From: Salinivirgaceae bacterium
GTDB taxonomy: Bacteria; Bacteroidota; Bacteroidia; Bacteroidales; SZUA-534
NCBI GenBank assembly: GCA_017527435.1
Contig: JAFXQB010000002.1
Span: 55,312-119,311, forward strand
Direction of reading: 5' to 3'
DNA length: 64,000 nucleotides
Of this stretch, positions 43,492 through 52,305 are shown piece after piece (within the stretch, counting starts at the first letter, position 1; each line of letters starts with the position of its first letter). A program made the translations under genes and the position numbers. A model generated the notes under the pieces. The model worked only from the letters and a program-made list of their open reading frames with translations, did not search any database and was not told the DNA's origin.

Positions 43492-44886
43492 TCAGATTCC
43501 TGCTATTTGTTTGATTTCAGCCATTATACGTTGTGCCAACGCATCGGCCGACTGCTCGTTTTTGCTCTCGGCATAGATGCGGATAATCGGCTCGGTGTTC
43601 GACTTGCGCAGATGAACCCACTCGGTCGGGAAGTCGATTTTCACACCATCAATATCGTTAACTCGCTCATTTGCATAGCGTTTTTTCATTTCAGCCAACA
43701 CAGCATCAACATTCACTGCTGGTGTGAGTTGGATTTTGTTTTTCGAGATGAAATAGGCTGGATATTTTGCGCGCAACTCCGATGTTTTGCACTGACTTTT
43801 AGCCAGATGCGTCAGGAACAGAGCAATGCCAACCAAAGCATCGCGGCCGTAGTGCAATTCGGGATAAATGACTCCGCCATTGCCCTCGCCACCAATTATT
43901 GCATTGGTTTCCTTCATTTTAGCAACAACATTCACCTCTCCCACCGCTGCAGCCGAATATTGTCCGCCGCGCTGCTCGGTCACGTCGCGCAAAGCACGTG
44001 TGCTCGACAAGTTCGATACGGTGTTGCCCTTGGTGTGGCTCAAAACGTAGTCGGCCACCGACACCAGCGTGTACTCCTCGCCGAACATTGAGCCGTCCTC
44101 GCAGACAATGGCCAGACGGTCAACATCAGGGTCAACAACAAAGCCCACATCGGCCTTCTGCTCACGCATTGCAGCCGAAATCTGTCCCAAATTCTCGGGC
44201 AGCGGCTCGGGCGTGTGGAAGAAATTGCCTGTTGGCTCGGTATTCAGTCCGACAACATTCGTAACTTCCAATGCCTTAAATAGTTCGGGTAGAATCAAAC
44301 CGCCGACTGAATTGATTGAATCGAAGACAACTTTGAAGTTTGCCTTGCGGATTGCCTCAACATCAACGAGCGGTAAATCAACAACTTGCGCAACGTGCTT
44401 TGCATTGAATGTAAAATCCTGCTCAATGTGGCCCAACGAGTCAACATCAACGAACGTATATAACTCTTTTTCAGCAATTTCAAGAACGCGGTTACCCTCG
44501 GCAGCACTCAAAAACTCTCCATTGCGGTTGAGCAGTTTCAATGCGTTCCACTGCTTTGGGTTGTGGCTGGCGGTCAGAATCAGTCCACCATCGGCTTTGT
44601 GGTGAGTAACAGCAAGTTCGGTGGTTGGCGTAGTGGCAAGGTCGATGTCAATAACATCCATACCCATACTCACAAGCGTGCCCAGAACAATGTGCGACAC
44701 CATTGTGCCCGAAATGCGGGCATCACGGCCAACGACAATGCGCAGACGACTTTTTCCTGCGTTCTGCTCCTTCACCCACTGCGAGTAGGCGGCGGTGAAT
44801 TTGACAATATCAATCGGGCTCAAACCCTCTCCCACCTTGTCTCCGATGGTTCCTCGGATTCCTGAAATTGATTTTATAAGGCTCAT
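43492..44886 (-). CDS. glmM: Phosphoglucosamine mutase
   Basis: A 464-residue phosphohexomutase making glucosamine-1-phosphate for peptidoglycan and LPS. The phosphoserine loop is TASHNPKQWN with Ser107, the metal loop is DPDVDRLA, the sugar loop is GGEGNGGV and the phosphate-binding end is RKSNTEPIIRIYAE. Members in this phylum are annotated as GlmM or phosphomannomutase and the true specificity can differ. ATG 44886 (MSLIKSISGIRGT) is chosen over an upstream start. First gene of the operon with ruvX and def. Confidence 0.9.
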   Translation of the reverse strand: MSLIKSISGIRGTIGDKVGEGLSPIDIVKFTAAYSQWVKEQNAGKSRLRIVVGRDARISGTMVSHIVLGTLVSMGMDVIDIDLATTPTTELAVTHHKADGGLILTASHNPKQWNALKLLNRNGEFLSAAEGNRVLEIAEKELYTFVDVDSLGHIEQDFTFNAKHVAQVVDLPLVDVEAIRKANFKVVFDSINSVGGLILPELFKALEVTNVVGLNTEPTGNFFHTPEPLPENLGQISAAMREQKADVGFVVDPDVDRLAIVCEDGSMFGEEYTLVSVADYVLSHTKGNTVSNLSSTRALRDVTEQRGGQYSAAAVGEVNVVAKMKETNAIIGGEGNGGVIYPELHYGRDALVGIALFLTHLAKSQCKTSELRAKYPAYFISKNKIQLTPAVNVDAVLAEMKKRYANERVNDIDGVKIDFPTEWVHLRKSNTEPIIRIYAESKNEQSADALAQRIMAEIKQIAGI

Positions 44887-45033
44887 AACTATCTCAATTT
44901 TTTGCTGTGCAAAAATACAAGAATCGCTCACAAAATAAATTTTTGATGAAACGAATGAATTTTTTAATGCAATAACTTGCTATTTAGAACCATCCATGCA
45001 TCAAAAAGAGAAAAATCAAAAACGTCACGCACA

Positions 45034-45063
45034 AAAAAACGGAACCCCATAAGGCTCCGTTTT
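45034..45063 (-). terminator. Terminator of trpB2, minus strand
   Basis: acggaacc / ggctccgt stem (about 45039-45061, one mismatch) with an A run on the plus strand serving as the T tail. Confidence 0.75.
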
Positions 45064-45084
45064 TCTTATTATTCAGCAATTTGC

Positions 45085-46449
45085 TTAAATAATCTTCTCA
45101 AGTTTCGATACGTTGCGGTCGATATCCTCCTGCGGCAACTCAAAGTTGGTCAGGTCACCGGCCAGATACTGGTCGTAAGCGGTCATATCGATGAGCCCGT
45201 GTCCCGAAAGGTTGAACAGAATGGTCTTCTGCTTGCCTTCCTCCTTGCACTTGTTGGCCTCGCGGATGGTTGCGGCAATTGCGTGTGCCGACTCCGGTGC
45301 AGGAATAATACCCTCAACCTGTGCAAACAATGTTGCTGCCTGGAACGACTCAAGTTGCGGAATATCAACACCTTTCATATAACCATCTTTAAGCAACTGA
45401 CTTACAATGGTTCCGGCGCCGTGGTAGCGCAAACCACCTGCGTGGATATGAGCCGGGGCAAAATCGTGGCCCAAAGTGAACATCGGCAGCAGCGGTGTGT
45501 AGCCGGCCTCGTCGCCAAAATCGTACTGGAACACGCCGCGCGTCAGTTTCGGGCACGATGAAGGCTCGGCGGCAATAAACTCTGTATTCTTGCCATCCAC
45601 AAGGTTGTGGCGCATAAATGGGAACGAAATTCCACTGAAGTTTGAGCCACCACCGAAGCAGCCAATCACCATATCGGGATATTCGCCTGCCATAGCCATC
45701 TGTTTTTCGGCCTCAAGACCTATAACCGTCTGATGCAGAGAGACGTGGTTCAGAACGCTGCCGAGAACATATTTGCAGTTCGGGGTTTGCATCGCTAGTT
45801 CAACAGCCTCCGAGATGGCCGTTCCAAGGCTTCCCTGATAAGTCGGGTTGGCGGTCAGAATGTTCTTTCCCGCGCGTGTGCCCATCGAAGGCGATGCAAT
45901 CACCTGTGCGCCGTAAGTCTGCATAATCAAGCGGCGGTAAGGTTTCTGGTTGTAACTAACCTTCACCATAAACACTGCCAAATCAAGTCCGAAGACTTTG
46001 GCGGCATACGACAGAGCCGCGCCCCACTGGCCTGCGCCAGTCTCGGTGGTGATGTTGGTCACGCCCTCTTTTTTGCAGTAGTAAGCCTGCGCCAGAGCCG
46101 AGTTCAGCTTGTGCGAACCCACAGGGCTGACACTCTCGTTTTTGAAGTAGATGTGAGCCGGTGTGTCGAGTGCTTTCTCAAGGCCGTAGGCGCGCACCAA
46201 CGGTGTCGAACGGTAGTTCTTGTACTGGTTGCGGACCTCCTCCGGAATATCAATCCAGCGGTCGGTTGTGTTCAACTCCTGCTCCGAGCAGGCTCGGTTG
46301 AACAGTCCCGACATCTCGTCAACCGTAAGCGGCTTGCGAGTCCCCGGGTTAAGCATCGGCAGTGGCTTGTTTTTCATATCGGCCACAATGTTGTACCATT
46401 GAGTTGGTATCTCGTTCTCCGTCAGGAAGAACCTCTTTTGTTTTTCCAT
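45085..46449 (-). CDS. trpB: Tryptophan synthase beta subunit, TrpB2 type
   Basis: A 454-residue PLP enzyme joining indole and serine to tryptophan. The length, about 50 residues more than TrpB1, and the ends mark the TrpB2 branch, which works without TrpA. PLP Lys114 is in GSHKLNSALA; the catalytic Glu136 is in TETGAGQWG; the phosphate cup is CFGGGSNF. No trpA or other trp gene is near. It is preceded by a complete attenuator (46502-46617), so it is induced by Trp shortage. It probably salvages free indole. Confidence 0.94.
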   Translation of the reverse strand: MEKQKRFFLTENEIPTQWYNIVADMKNKPLPMLNPGTRKPLTVDEMSGLFNRACSEQELNTTDRWIDIPEEVRNQYKNYRSTPLVRAYGLEKALDTPAHIYFKNESVSPVGSHKLNSALAQAYYCKKEGVTNITTETGAGQWGAALSYAAKVFGLDLAVFMVKVSYNQKPYRRLIMQTYGAQVIASPSMGTRAGKNILTANPTYQGSLGTAISEAVELAMQTPNCKYVLGSVLNHVSLHQTVIGLEAEKQMAMAGEYPDMVIGCFGGGSNFSGISFPFMRHNLVDGKNTEFIAAEPSSCPKLTRGVFQYDFGDEAGYTPLLPMFTLGHDFAPAHIHAGGLRYHGAGTIVSQLLKDGYMKGVDIPQLESFQAATLFAQVEGIIPAPESAHAIAATIREANKCKEEGKQKTILFNLSGHGLIDMTAYDQYLAGDLTNFELPQEDIDRNVSKLEKII

Positions 46450-46501
46450 TTTTTAATAGTTTTTAATTGATGTTTAAATGTTCCTTCAGAATATTAAAAA
46501 A

Positions 46502-46565
46502 GCCCGCAAGTGGAGTGCTTACGGGCTTAAATCTTACAACAAACCGACGGGCTAATCCTCCACTT
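46502..46565 (-). promoter_or_regulatory. trp attenuator: antiterminator and terminator of trpB2
   Basis: Terminator stem: gcccgcaag (46502-46510) with cttacgggc (46518-46526), one mismatch, with T run on the minus strand (46496-46501). Antiterminator: aagtggag (46508-46515) is the exact complement of ctccactt (46558-46565), inside the end of the leader peptide. The two structures share bases and exclude each other. Ribosomes stalled at the Trp codons leave 46558-46565 free, allowing the antiterminator. Confidence 0.85.
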
Positions 46566-46617
46566 TAATTTCGGACTGGCGCCACCACCACTGTTTGCTG
46601 TTCAAATTGTTTACCAT
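46552..46617 (-). CDS. trpL: Trp leader peptide
   Basis: A 21-residue open frame from ATG 46617 to TAG 46552. Codons 10-12 (46582-46590) are three consecutive TGG, giving WWW after NSKQ and before RQSE. It is too short for automatic gene callers. It lies between a promoter-like TTTG-20-TATTTCG and the terminator, 102 bases upstream of trpB2. The Trp run, distance to the antiterminator arm (17-24 bases) and the terminator together give the E. coli trpL logic. No Shine-Dalgarno is visible, as usual in this phylum. Confidence 0.85.
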   Translation of the reverse strand: MVNNLNSKQWWWRQSEIKVED

Positions 46618-46635
46618 TTGTTTTTATTAACGCAA

Positions 46636-46666
46636 CGAAATAAATGTTTTTTGGCGAAAGTGCAAA
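46636..46666 (-). promoter_or_regulatory. Putative promoter of the trp leader
   Basis: Minus strand TTTG (46666-46663), 20 bases, TATTTCG (46642-46636). The -7 part is imperfect (one base shorter and C instead of T). The start would be about 13 bases before the leader ATG. Confidence 0.45.
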
Positions 46667-46734
46667 ACGTTTTTTTTGATGATACGAGATTTGCGCAAGT
46701 ACTATTTGTATTGAGTTTCAGTTCTATCAACTTG

Positions 46735-47616
46735 CTATTCGTAAATCTTATGCTGTCCCGCTAAAAGCGTGTTTTTCAGCAGACTAATGATAGTCATTGG
46801 GCCGACACCGCCTGGAACGGGCGTAATGTAACTGCACAGGGGCGCTACCTCGTCGAACTTGACATCGCCTTTGAGTTTGAAGCCCGATTTGGTCTCGGTC
46901 GAAGGCAGACGGTGGATTCCGACATCGATTACTACGGCGCCTGGCTTAATCATATCGGCGGTTACAAACTCGGGCTTACCGATTGCAACTATCAGAATAT
47001 CAGCGCGGCGGCAAATCTCTTTCAAATTTTTCGAGCGGCTGTGGCAAATGGTTACGGTGGCGTTGCCTGGGTTCGATTTGCGCGACATCAGCAGACTGAT
47101 TGGCGTGCCGACAATGTTGCTGCGGCCCAAAACAACGCACTCTTTCCCTTCTGTTTCAATATTATAGCGTGCCAGCAACTCCATAATTCCCGCAGGTGTT
47201 GCGGGCAAAAAAGCAGGAAGACTCATCGCCATTCGGCCTGTGTTGATTGGGTGGAACCCGTCAACATCTTTGCGGTAGTCGATAGCCTCAATAACTTTAT
47301 TCTCGCTAATATGCTTTGGCAAAGGAAGTTGCACAATCAAGCCGTCCACATTCGGGTCGGCATTGATTTCGGCGATTTTGGCAAGCAGTTCAGCCTCGGT
47401 TATGTCGGCAGGGAAGCGCACATCAGTGGATTCAAAACCCACAGCGTGGCAAGTCTTGATTTTGCTGTTCACGTAAGTGGTGCTGGCACCGTCGTCGCCC
47501 ACCTGAATCACAGCCAGATTGGGGCGTTTCTGCCCGTTTTTCACCATCTCCTCCACCTGCTGAAGGATTTCAGCCTGCATTTGCTGGTTTATTGCCTTTC
47601 CGTCAATTAGTTGCAT
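46735..47616 (-). CDS. folD: Methylene-THF dehydrogenase / methenyl-THF cyclohydrolase
   Basis: A 293-residue bifunctional enzyme of one-carbon metabolism that makes NADPH and 10-formyl-THF. Folate site: [14 protein letters not shown] with the conserved Lys near residue 56, then VQLPLPKH and [16 protein letters not shown] site: [22 protein letters not shown] at the C-terminus completes the family. Full length, alone on the minus strand. Confidence 0.97.
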   Translation of the reverse strand: MQLIDGKAINQQMQAEILQQVEEMVKNGQKRPNLAVIQVGDDGASTTYVNSKIKTCHAVGFESTDVRFPADITEAELLAKIAEINADPNVDGLIVQLPLPKHISENKVIEAIDYRKDVDGFHPINTGRMAMSLPAFLPATPAGIMELLARYNIETEGKECVVLGRSNIVGTPISLLMSRKSNPGNATVTICHSRSKNLKEICRRADILIVAIGKPEFVTADMIKPGAVVIDVGIHRLPSTETKSGFKLKGDVKFDEVAPLCSYITPVPGGVGPMTIISLLKNTLLAGQHKIYE

Positions 47617-47624
47617 ATTTTTTG

Positions 47625-47800
47625 AGTTATAAGTTTTAAGTTTTAAGTTATCGAAGTTATAAGTTTAGGTATAAGGTACAAGTTATAAGTTTAATATGTT
47701 GGGTGTTGATTTCTTACAAATATTCCGCTTCGTAATTCGTAATTCAAAATTCGTAATTTACTAATACCTAACTCCTAATGCCTAGTGCCTAATGCCTAAA
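47625..47800. repeat. Low-complexity intergenic tract between folD and ffh
   Basis: Degenerate units of 'ttataagttttaag' followed by 'cgtaattcgtaattcaaaattcg' and then 'taatgcctagtgcctaatgcc'. No gene or hairpin is seen in it. The same words occur before several genes at 8.7-16.9 kb. Confidence 0.55.
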
Positions 47801-47803
47801 TAA

Positions 47804-49153
47804 TCACATTCTTCCACGCATATTTTTCATCTGGCTCATCATCTGCGCCATCCGCTTTGCGCCGTTGCCGCCGCTCACCATCTTCATCATCTTGCTGGTG
47901 TCCTCGAACTGCTTCATCAGGCGGTTAACTTCCTGAATCGAAGTGCCGCTGCCCGCTGCAATGCGCTTGCGGCGGCTGCCGTTGATAATGGCGGGCGTTT
48001 CGCGCTCGGCGGGTGTCATTGAACCGATTATCGCCTCAATGCCCTTGAAGGCGTTGTCGTCGATATCCATATCCTTCACGGCCTTGCCGATTCCAGGAAT
48101 CATCGACGCAAGGTCTTTCAGATTGCCCATCTTCTTCACCTGATTGATTTGCGACAGGAAATCGTTGAAATTGAAGGTGTTTTTTGCGATTTTCTTCTGA
48201 ATGGCGCGGGCCTCTTCGGCATCGAACTGCTCTTGAGCGCGCTCAACCAGCGAGACAATATCGCCCATACCCAAAATGCGGTCGGCCATACGGTCGGGGT
48301 GGAACACGTCGAGCGCGTCCATCTTCTCGCCCATTCCAACAAACTTGATTGGCTTGTTCACAACCGAACGGATTGAAAGCGCCGCACCACCGCGAGTGTC
48401 GCCATCGAGTTTGGTCAGAACAACGCCGTCGAAATCGAGTCGGTCGTTGAACTCTTTGGCTGTATTCACCGCATCCTGACCTGTCATCGAATCGACCACA
48501 AACAAGGTCTCGTGCGGCGTGACGGCCTTTTTAATGGCGGCAATCTCGTCCATCATCTGCTCATCGACAGCCAAACGGCCCGCCGTATCGACAATCACAA
48601 GGTCGAAACCTTTCTGCTTCGCATATTTGAGTCCGTTGGTGGCAATCTGCACGGGATTTTGGTTGCCTTCCTCGGTATATACCTCAACGCCAATCTGTTG
48701 GCCAAGCACTTTCAATTGGTCGATAGCGGCAGGACGATAAACGTCGCCCGCAATCAAAAGCGGCATCTTTCCACGCTTGGTTTTCAGGCGGTTAGCGAGT
48801 TTTCCGCTAAAGGTTGTCTTACCCGAACCTTGCAGACCCGCAATCAGAATAACTGTCGGATTACCCTTCAGATTAATGTCTTCAGCTGTCGAGCCCATCA
48901 GTTCAACCAACTCGTCGTGGACAATCTTAATCATCAACTGCCCAGGCTTGATTGACGTTAACACATTCTGTCCCAGCGCTTTCTGCTTAACGGTATCGGT
49001 GAATGTCTTTGCGGTTTTGTAGTTGACGTCGGCGTCGAGCAGGGCTTTGCGCACCTCTTTGAGCGTTTCGGCAACGTTTATTTCGGTGATTTTGCCCTCG
49101 CCTTTCAGAATCTTGAAAGAGCGTTCGAGTTTATCTGACAGATTTTCAAACAT
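47804..49153 (-). CDS. ffh: Signal recognition particle protein Ffh
   Basis: A 449-residue GTPase that, with 4.5S RNA, targets signal sequences to the membrane. N-domain residues 1-90, G1 GLQGSGKTTFSGKLA near residue 107, G3 DTAGRL, G4 TKLDG, closing loop GMGEKMDAL. The Met-rich M domain (about 300-449) has GSGTSIQEVNRLMKQF and MMSQMKNMRGRM. Full length. Confidence 0.97.
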   Translation of the reverse strand: MFENLSDKLERSFKILKGEGKITEINVAETLKEVRKALLDADVNYKTAKTFTDTVKQKALGQNVLTSIKPGQLMIKIVHDELVELMGSTAEDINLKGNPTVILIAGLQGSGKTTFSGKLANRLKTKRGKMPLLIAGDVYRPAAIDQLKVLGQQIGVEVYTEEGNQNPVQIATNGLKYAKQKGFDLVIVDTAGRLAVDEQMMDEIAAIKKAVTPHETLFVVDSMTGQDAVNTAKEFNDRLDFDGVVLTKLDGDTRGGAALSIRSVVNKPIKFVGMGEKMDALDVFHPDRMADRILGMGDIVSLVERAQEQFDAEEARAIQKKIAKNTFNFNDFLSQINQVKKMGNLKDLASMIPGIGKAVKDMDIDDNAFKGIEAIIGSMTPAERETPAIINGSRRKRIAAGSGTSIQEVNRLMKQFEDTSKMMKMVSGGNGAKRMAQMMSQMKNMRGRM

Positions 49154-49261
49154 TTTCTTGAATTGTTACTGTTTTTTAACGAAAGGCAAAGGTAACATAA
49201 ATTCGTTAACAGAAAGATTGAGCGGGGATTGAATGTGGATAGGAACGGTTTTACCAAAAAC

Positions 49262-49295
49262 AAAAAAAAGGGCACACATTTGAATTTTGTGTGCC
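49262..49295 (-). terminator. Terminator of the 49.3-51.1 kb unit, minus strand
   Basis: ggcacaca (49271-49278) / tgtgtgcc (49288-49295) with an A8 run at 49262-49269 as T tail on the minus strand. Confidence 0.75.
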
Positions 49296-49320
49296 TTAAC
49301 ATCAGACAATGTTGAATATC

Positions 49321-49662
49321 TTATAAATGCAGTCCTGCCGCAGCAATAAATCCTAACACCATCAGCACCCAGACAACTATGGCAAAGAGCACGGCCACAC
49401 CGCCCAGACTCAAGCCAATAATGCCGCAAATGCGTCCTGCGTTGGCGTTCTTTACCGAAGTTTCGGTGTACCTGTCGGGATTCTCATCGTAGAGCGCCTT
49501 GGCCTTTTTGGCATAGACAAGCGCCAAAATGCCTAACACCAGCCCGACTAACAATCCGACACCGCAACAAATGCATACAATACTTAAAATGCCCATCACC
49601 AGCGTGCCACTCGAATTGGGCAGTTGCTCTCTGATACCGTTCACATTATCAATTGTTTCCAT
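49321..49662 (-). CDS. Small membrane protein, CCC-motif / DUF4190 type
   Basis: A 113-residue protein with two membrane segments, about 20-50 (TLVMGILSIVCICCGVGLLVGLVLGILALVYAKKAKAL, only key residues cited: C30, C32, C33) and 75-105. The glycine-rich segments, the KKAKALYDENP loop and the GRICGIIGLSL end are typical of DUF4190-like 'CCC motif' proteins of Bacteroidota. It is likely co-transcribed with the DUF2752 gene 3 bases upstream. Function unknown; such pairs often occur together. Confidence 0.75.
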   Translation of the reverse strand: METIDNVNGIREQLPNSSGTLVMGILSIVCICCGVGLLVGLVLGILALVYAKKAKALYDENPDRYTETSVKNANAGRICGIIGLSLGGVAVLFAIVVWVLMVLGFIAAAGLHL

Positions 49663-49665
49663 AAC

Positions 49666-49956
49666 TCAAATGATTTTAATTAAGTAACTCACTGCTATAA
49701 TGACGACGTTTAAAACAAAAAGTGACACCAAAATACGACTTCCGTGACGAAATTTGAAAAATAAATGCAAGGCCAGAAAAACGAACGTCAGAATGAGCGG
49801 AATCAATGCGGGAAACATTGCAATGCTCTCACCTATCTTACCTTCAATCAGCAGTTTGAGTGCCCGCTGACTTCCGCAAAACGGACATTCAACGCCCAAA
49901 TATTTCTTGTAGAGACAGGGAATGTCGAAATTGTAACCCACACGGAACATACTCAT
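49666..49956 (-). CDS. DUF2752 membrane protein
   Basis: A 96-residue protein with the DUF2752 motif ECPFCGSQRAL at residues 24-34 (two Cys in CPFC, Arg) and two membrane segments (about 45-65 and 72-93). Role unknown; a quorum or lipid-linked role has been suggested only from neighbours in other genomes. Here it pairs with the DUF4190-like protein. Confidence 0.85.
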   Translation of the reverse strand: MSMFRVGYNFDIPCLYKKYLGVECPFCGSQRALKLLIEGKIGESIAMFPALIPLILTFVFLALHLFFKFRHGSRILVSLFVLNVVIIAVSYLIKII

Positions 49957-49968
49957 TATCTGTGTTTT

Positions 49969-51057
49969 TCACTTCGCTTCGGGCACATTCGTGTTTCTGT
50001 TCAGAACTTCGCGCGCATCTTTGGCAAACTGACTCAAACGTCCCCAATTGTTTGACTGAATGGGTTTTAGCAAACCTTTTTCAACGTCGGCCACAGCGAC
50101 AATGTAGAACAGGCGCTTGTCGCCCACCTTCGGGTAATGAACGTATGTGAGCAGATAATCGGCTTCGATTTTCGGCTTTTGGCCGCAACGCTTTGTCAGT
50201 CTGACGTTTACCATTGCCGCACCGTCGCGGGGGGCAGTGCGCTGAGCGCTCACAAAATTGCCCAACGAATAGACGAGCAATTGATTGGCGGCGGTGTCCA
50301 TTTCCATTGGTTGCAGCACGTGCGGGTGCGAGCCGATAATCAGGTCAACGCCTTGTTTTTTAAGCATTTCGGCCATTTGCATTTGGCTGCGGCTTGGCAC
50401 CGTGTCGTACTCAATGCCCCAGTGCATACAGGCCACAATCAAATCGGGGTTCAGCCTTTTCGCTGCCGCTATATCGTTGATAATGTTATTCTTATCGATA
50501 CGATTCACAACTGTGCCTTTTGGCGTTGGCAGTTCGTTGGTGCCATAGGTGTAGTTCAGAATGGCCAACTTAATTCCCTTAACATCAACAATTAACGGAT
50601 ATTTCTGACGGAATTCGGCCGAATCGTGGAACGTGCCAGTGTGCGGAATTTGCAGAGAGTCAAGCACATCGAGCGTGCGCACTACCCCTTTCCGACCGCC
50701 ATCGCAAGTGTGGTTGTTCGACGTGACCAAGGCGTCGAAACCGCAATCTTTCACGGCCACGGCCAACGCATCGGGCGACGAGAACTGCGGATAGCCCTTG
50801 AAAGGCGACCCTGCAAGCGTAACTTCAAAATTGGCAAGGGCGAAATCGGCTTTTTCCACATACGGCTTAATGTAGCGGAAGCAGTCGGTGTAGTCGTAGG
50901 TTTTGGTGGAATCGTTGTAGGCAGCGGCAATCTGCGAATCGTGGCCCATTATGTCGCCCGCAAATAGCAGAGTTACAACCGAATCGGCCGTTTGTGCGCT
51001 TGCAAAAGTGGCAACCGACAGCGCTCCAACGAGCAAGATATTTTTCAGTTTAGTCAT
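49969..51057 (-). CDS. CapA-like metallophosphatase, secreted
   Basis: A 362-residue exported protein; signal peptide 1-22 (ends SASAQ). The PGA_cap domain resembles CapA of poly-gamma-glutamate capsule synthesis: opening TLLFAGDIMGHDSQI, LANFEVTLAG, TSNNHTCDGG and IIGSHPHVLQPME with the metal-binding Asp and His residues. The family belongs to calcineurin-like phosphatases. No capB/capC is nearby, so a capsule role is doubtful. ATG 51057 is chosen over an upstream start, because it opens the signal peptide. Confidence 0.88.
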   Translation of the reverse strand: MTKLKNILLVGALSVATFASAQTADSVVTLLFAGDIMGHDSQIAAAYNDSTKTYDYTDCFRYIKPYVEKADFALANFEVTLAGSPFKGYPQFSSPDALAVAVKDCGFDALVTSNNHTCDGGRKGVVRTLDVLDSLQIPHTGTFHDSAEFRQKYPLIVDVKGIKLAILNYTYGTNELPTPKGTVVNRIDKNNIINDIAAAKRLNPDLIVACMHWGIEYDTVPSRSQMQMAEMLKKQGVDLIIGSHPHVLQPMEMDTAANQLLVYSLGNFVSAQRTAPRDGAAMVNVRLTKRCGQKPKIEADYLLTYVHYPKVGDKRLFYIVAVADVEKGLLKPIQSNNWGRLSQFAKDAREVLNRNTNVPEAK

Positions 51058-51240
51058 CTTATTATTTATCAACGAATTAAACATATTCAAACGAAACTTT
51101 GTTCAGTTAACGAATATCCGCAATGCGGATATTACAAATTAAACGAACCAATATATATTCCGTTTTTTGAGCAACATTCATAACCTAATAAATCTGTGTA
51201 AATCAATCAAATCTGCGTCATCTGCGTTCAAAAAGCGGAT

Positions 51241-52305
51241 TTACTTTTTCCTGTAAATGTTCAGAAAGACAGGCAAATGGTCGCTGTAGCCGCCCAGATA
51301 CTTGTAGCCCGCATAGGTGCGGTAGGGCTTGAACCCGACGTTGGTGTCGTCAGCTTCGAGCAGGAACGGCGGATTGAACACGCGCGCTTCATCCTTGTCG
51401 GTGTAGAGCGCACCCTGACCGTCGAGCAGCGAGCCACTGATAATCATTTGGTCGAGAATGCCCCAAGTGCCATCGTATTTATGTGTGCCCCAACCTTTTA
51501 CAAACTGCATATAGTATGCCAGATTGTATAGCCGCGACTGCTCAATGGTTGAGAAATCGGTCTGCGCCTGCAACTCAACACAGACGCTGTTGTTGTCGGG
51601 ATAGTCGTTCAAATCGCCCATTATCAGAATTGCAGCACGCTGATTATCAGCCTGAAGCGAATCAACTTTCGAGCGGACAATCTTTGCCACTTCGCGGCGC
51701 AGTTCGTCGGTTTCGGTCTGTCCGCCCCAGCGCGAAGGCCAGTGGTTGACAAAGACGTGCAGAGTGTCGCCGTGGATTGTGGTGCCCGACGCCATTATTA
51801 TATCGCGTGTTCCGCGGCCGTTTTTGTTCACATTCACAGGAATATACGTCACGCTGAATGGCTTGAAACGTTTGGGCTGATAGAGCATCACAACGTCAAT
51901 TCCGCGGCTGTCGGGCGACTCTTTGTGCAGAAATTTATACTCAAAGCGCCGCAGATTCGAACTATTTACCAGACTTTCAACCGCATAGCGCGATTCAACC
52001 TCGCAAAGTCCGATAATGTCGGGCGGTGTCCAACCACCAACAGCGGCTATCACCTTGGCAATCTGCGCCCTTTTAGTGTAGAAACGCTGTTTGGTCCAGT
52101 GTTTTTCACCGTCGGGCGTGAACTCGTCGTCATTTTTCTCGGGGTCGTCATCCACATCGAAATAGTTCTCGCAGTTGTAGAACATCACCCGCAGATAACG
52201 CTCTTTTTCAACCACTTGACGTAAATCATCGGGCAACGCGTCGCTTTGCGGAAAAGCCGCAAACCCAATCAGCGACAATAATAATATGGTCAGTGCACGT
52301 TTCAT
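51241..52305 (-). CDS. Secreted endonuclease/exonuclease/phosphatase family protein
   Basis: A 354-residue exported enzyme; signal peptide 1-20 (ends AAFPQ). The EEP fold is shown by MFYNCENYFDVDDDP (metal Asn/Glu), GLCEVES, VNHWPSRWGG (catalytic His), MGDLNDYPD and SDHLPVFLN (catalytic Asp-His). The family includes nucleases and sphingomyelinases; the substrate is not clear. It overlaps the beta-helix lipoprotein gene by 4 bases and follows it. Confidence 0.9.
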   Translation of the reverse strand: MKRALTILLLSLIGFAAFPQSDALPDDLRQVVEKERYLRVMFYNCENYFDVDDDPEKNDDEFTPDGEKHWTKQRFYTKRAQIAKVIAAVGGWTPPDIIGLCEVESRYAVESLVNSSNLRRFEYKFLHKESPDSRGIDVVMLYQPKRFKPFSVTYIPVNVNKNGRGTRDIIMASGTTIHGDTLHVFVNHWPSRWGGQTETDELRREVAKIVRSKVDSLQADNQRAAILIMGDLNDYPDNNSVCVELQAQTDFSTIEQSRLYNLAYYMQFVKGWGTHKYDGTWGILDQMIISGSLLDGQGALYTDKDEARVFNPPFLLEADDTNVGFKPYRTYAGYKYLGGYSDHLPVFLNIYRKK

